A stretch of 64,000 nucleotides of DNA from RZZS01 sp964498755 (GTDB taxonomy: Bacteria > Pseudomonadota > Alphaproteobacteria > Micavibrionales > Micavibrionaceae). Shown piece after piece: positions 63,799 through 64,000 of this stretch. Under the pieces are notes generated by a model. That model was not told where the DNA came from, did not search any database, and saw nothing but the letters and a program-made list of their open reading frames with translations. Position numbers and translations under genes: made by a program. How positions within the stretch are numbered: position 1 is the stretch's first letter; the number at the start of each line of letters is the position of its first letter. The DNA lies in assembly GCA_964498755.1 (NCBI GenBank), contig CAZCIB010000002.1:1-64000 (forward strand), read 5' to 3'.

Positions 63799-64000
63799 AT
63801 GCCCTTTAAATTATCCGACCCGCTAAGAAAACTGATATGCGCGGCATTATTGCTCGCGTTCACCGGACGGATGGCTCTGGTCTTCTTTTATGAAATCAAC
63901 TGGGATGAATTCTTTTTTCTGAACCATATATACGCGCATGAACGCGGCGCGCTCGCTCCGGTTTTTCAGACGATATACGTACACGCGTTTAAATGGCTCT
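63799..64000 (+). CDS. membrane protein, N-terminal fragment cut by the window edge
   Basis: The frame runs from the ATG at 63799 to the window end (67 residues). A hydrophobic helix at about residues 11-31 is followed by INWDEFFFLNHIYAHERG. An acidic pair after the first helix resembles the first extracytoplasmic loop of GT-C glycosyltransferases such as ArnT-like or dolichyl-phosphate-mannose transferases. With so little sequence this is only a suggestion. It is divergent from nuoE. Confidence 0.55.
   Translation, partial: MPFKLSDPLRKLICAALLLAFTGRMALVFFYEINWDEFFFLNHIYAHERGALAPVFQTIYVHAFKWL

Overview
The window is a stretch of chromosome from a Gram-negative bacterium, most probably an alphaproteobacterium. 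The evidence is gene order and a regulatory signal. The blocks secG-pyrG-kdsA-eno-ftsB, ppiD-trpE/trpG-trpD-trpC-lexA-comEC, rpsB-tsf-pyrH-frr-uppS-cdsA-dxr-rseP-bamA-ompH-lpxD-fabZ-lpxA-lpxI-lpxB, and nuo...birA-coaX-rnj-proS-lolC-lolD-dnaE are typical of that class. Upstream of lexA is the alphaproteobacterial SOS box GTTC-N7-GTTC. Presence of LpxI, RNase J and type III pantothenate kinase fits. I cannot fix a genus; a Micavibrio-like or Rhodospirillales-like lineage is only a guess. No rRNA, tRNA, prophage, CRISPR array or complete insertion sequence is visible.

Layout. 1-7.8 kb: small membrane protein, FtsB-like division protein, enolase, KdsA, a PIN/ribbon-helix-helix toxin-antitoxin pair, CTP synthase, SecG, triosephosphate isomerase (almost all on the minus strand). 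7.9-15.7 kb: PpiD-like chaperone and trpE, then trpG-trpD-trpC and lexA on the plus strand, split by an opposing YibQ-like polysaccharide deacetylase gene. 15.7-20.8 kb: ComEC (minus), gltX and gltA (plus). 20.8-36 kb: one long minus-strand series joining protein synthesis (rpsB, tsf, frr), nucleotide and isoprenoid supply (pyrH, dxr, uppS), phospholipid precursor (cdsA), outer-membrane assembly (rseP, bamA, ompH) and lipid A synthesis (lpxD-fabZ-lpxA-lpxI-lpxB). 36-49 kb: nitroreductase-like protein, dnaE, a REC-HPt phosphorelay protein, lolDC, an archaeal/eukaryotic-type proS, RNase J, coaX, birA. 49-63.7 kb: respiratory complex I genes nuoE,F,G,H,I,J,K,L,M,N with five accessory genes placed between subunits (a small membrane protein, a MazG-like pyrophosphohydrolase, a GIY-YIG nuclease, a PagL lipid A deacylase and an unknown low-GC gene). 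The right edge holds the start of a membrane protein on the plus strand.

The most unusual signal is in the gaps between genes. At least eight intergenic spaces hold a hairpin whose two arms are each tandem arrays of a 7-8 bp unit. The unit differs between elements (GCGAGAA type, GGAATCTC type, GATGATCG type, CGCTGNNN type) but the architecture is the same. Each begins 0-20 bases after the stop codon of a minus-strand gene. In two of them a REP-type palindromic repeat of about 106 bp sits in the loop. Ordinary REP/BIME-like palindromes also occur. One flanks a GIY-YIG nuclease gene on both sides, and one is read through as the signal-peptide-like N-terminus of a secreted protein. A second good LexA box lies upstream of the FtsB-like gene.
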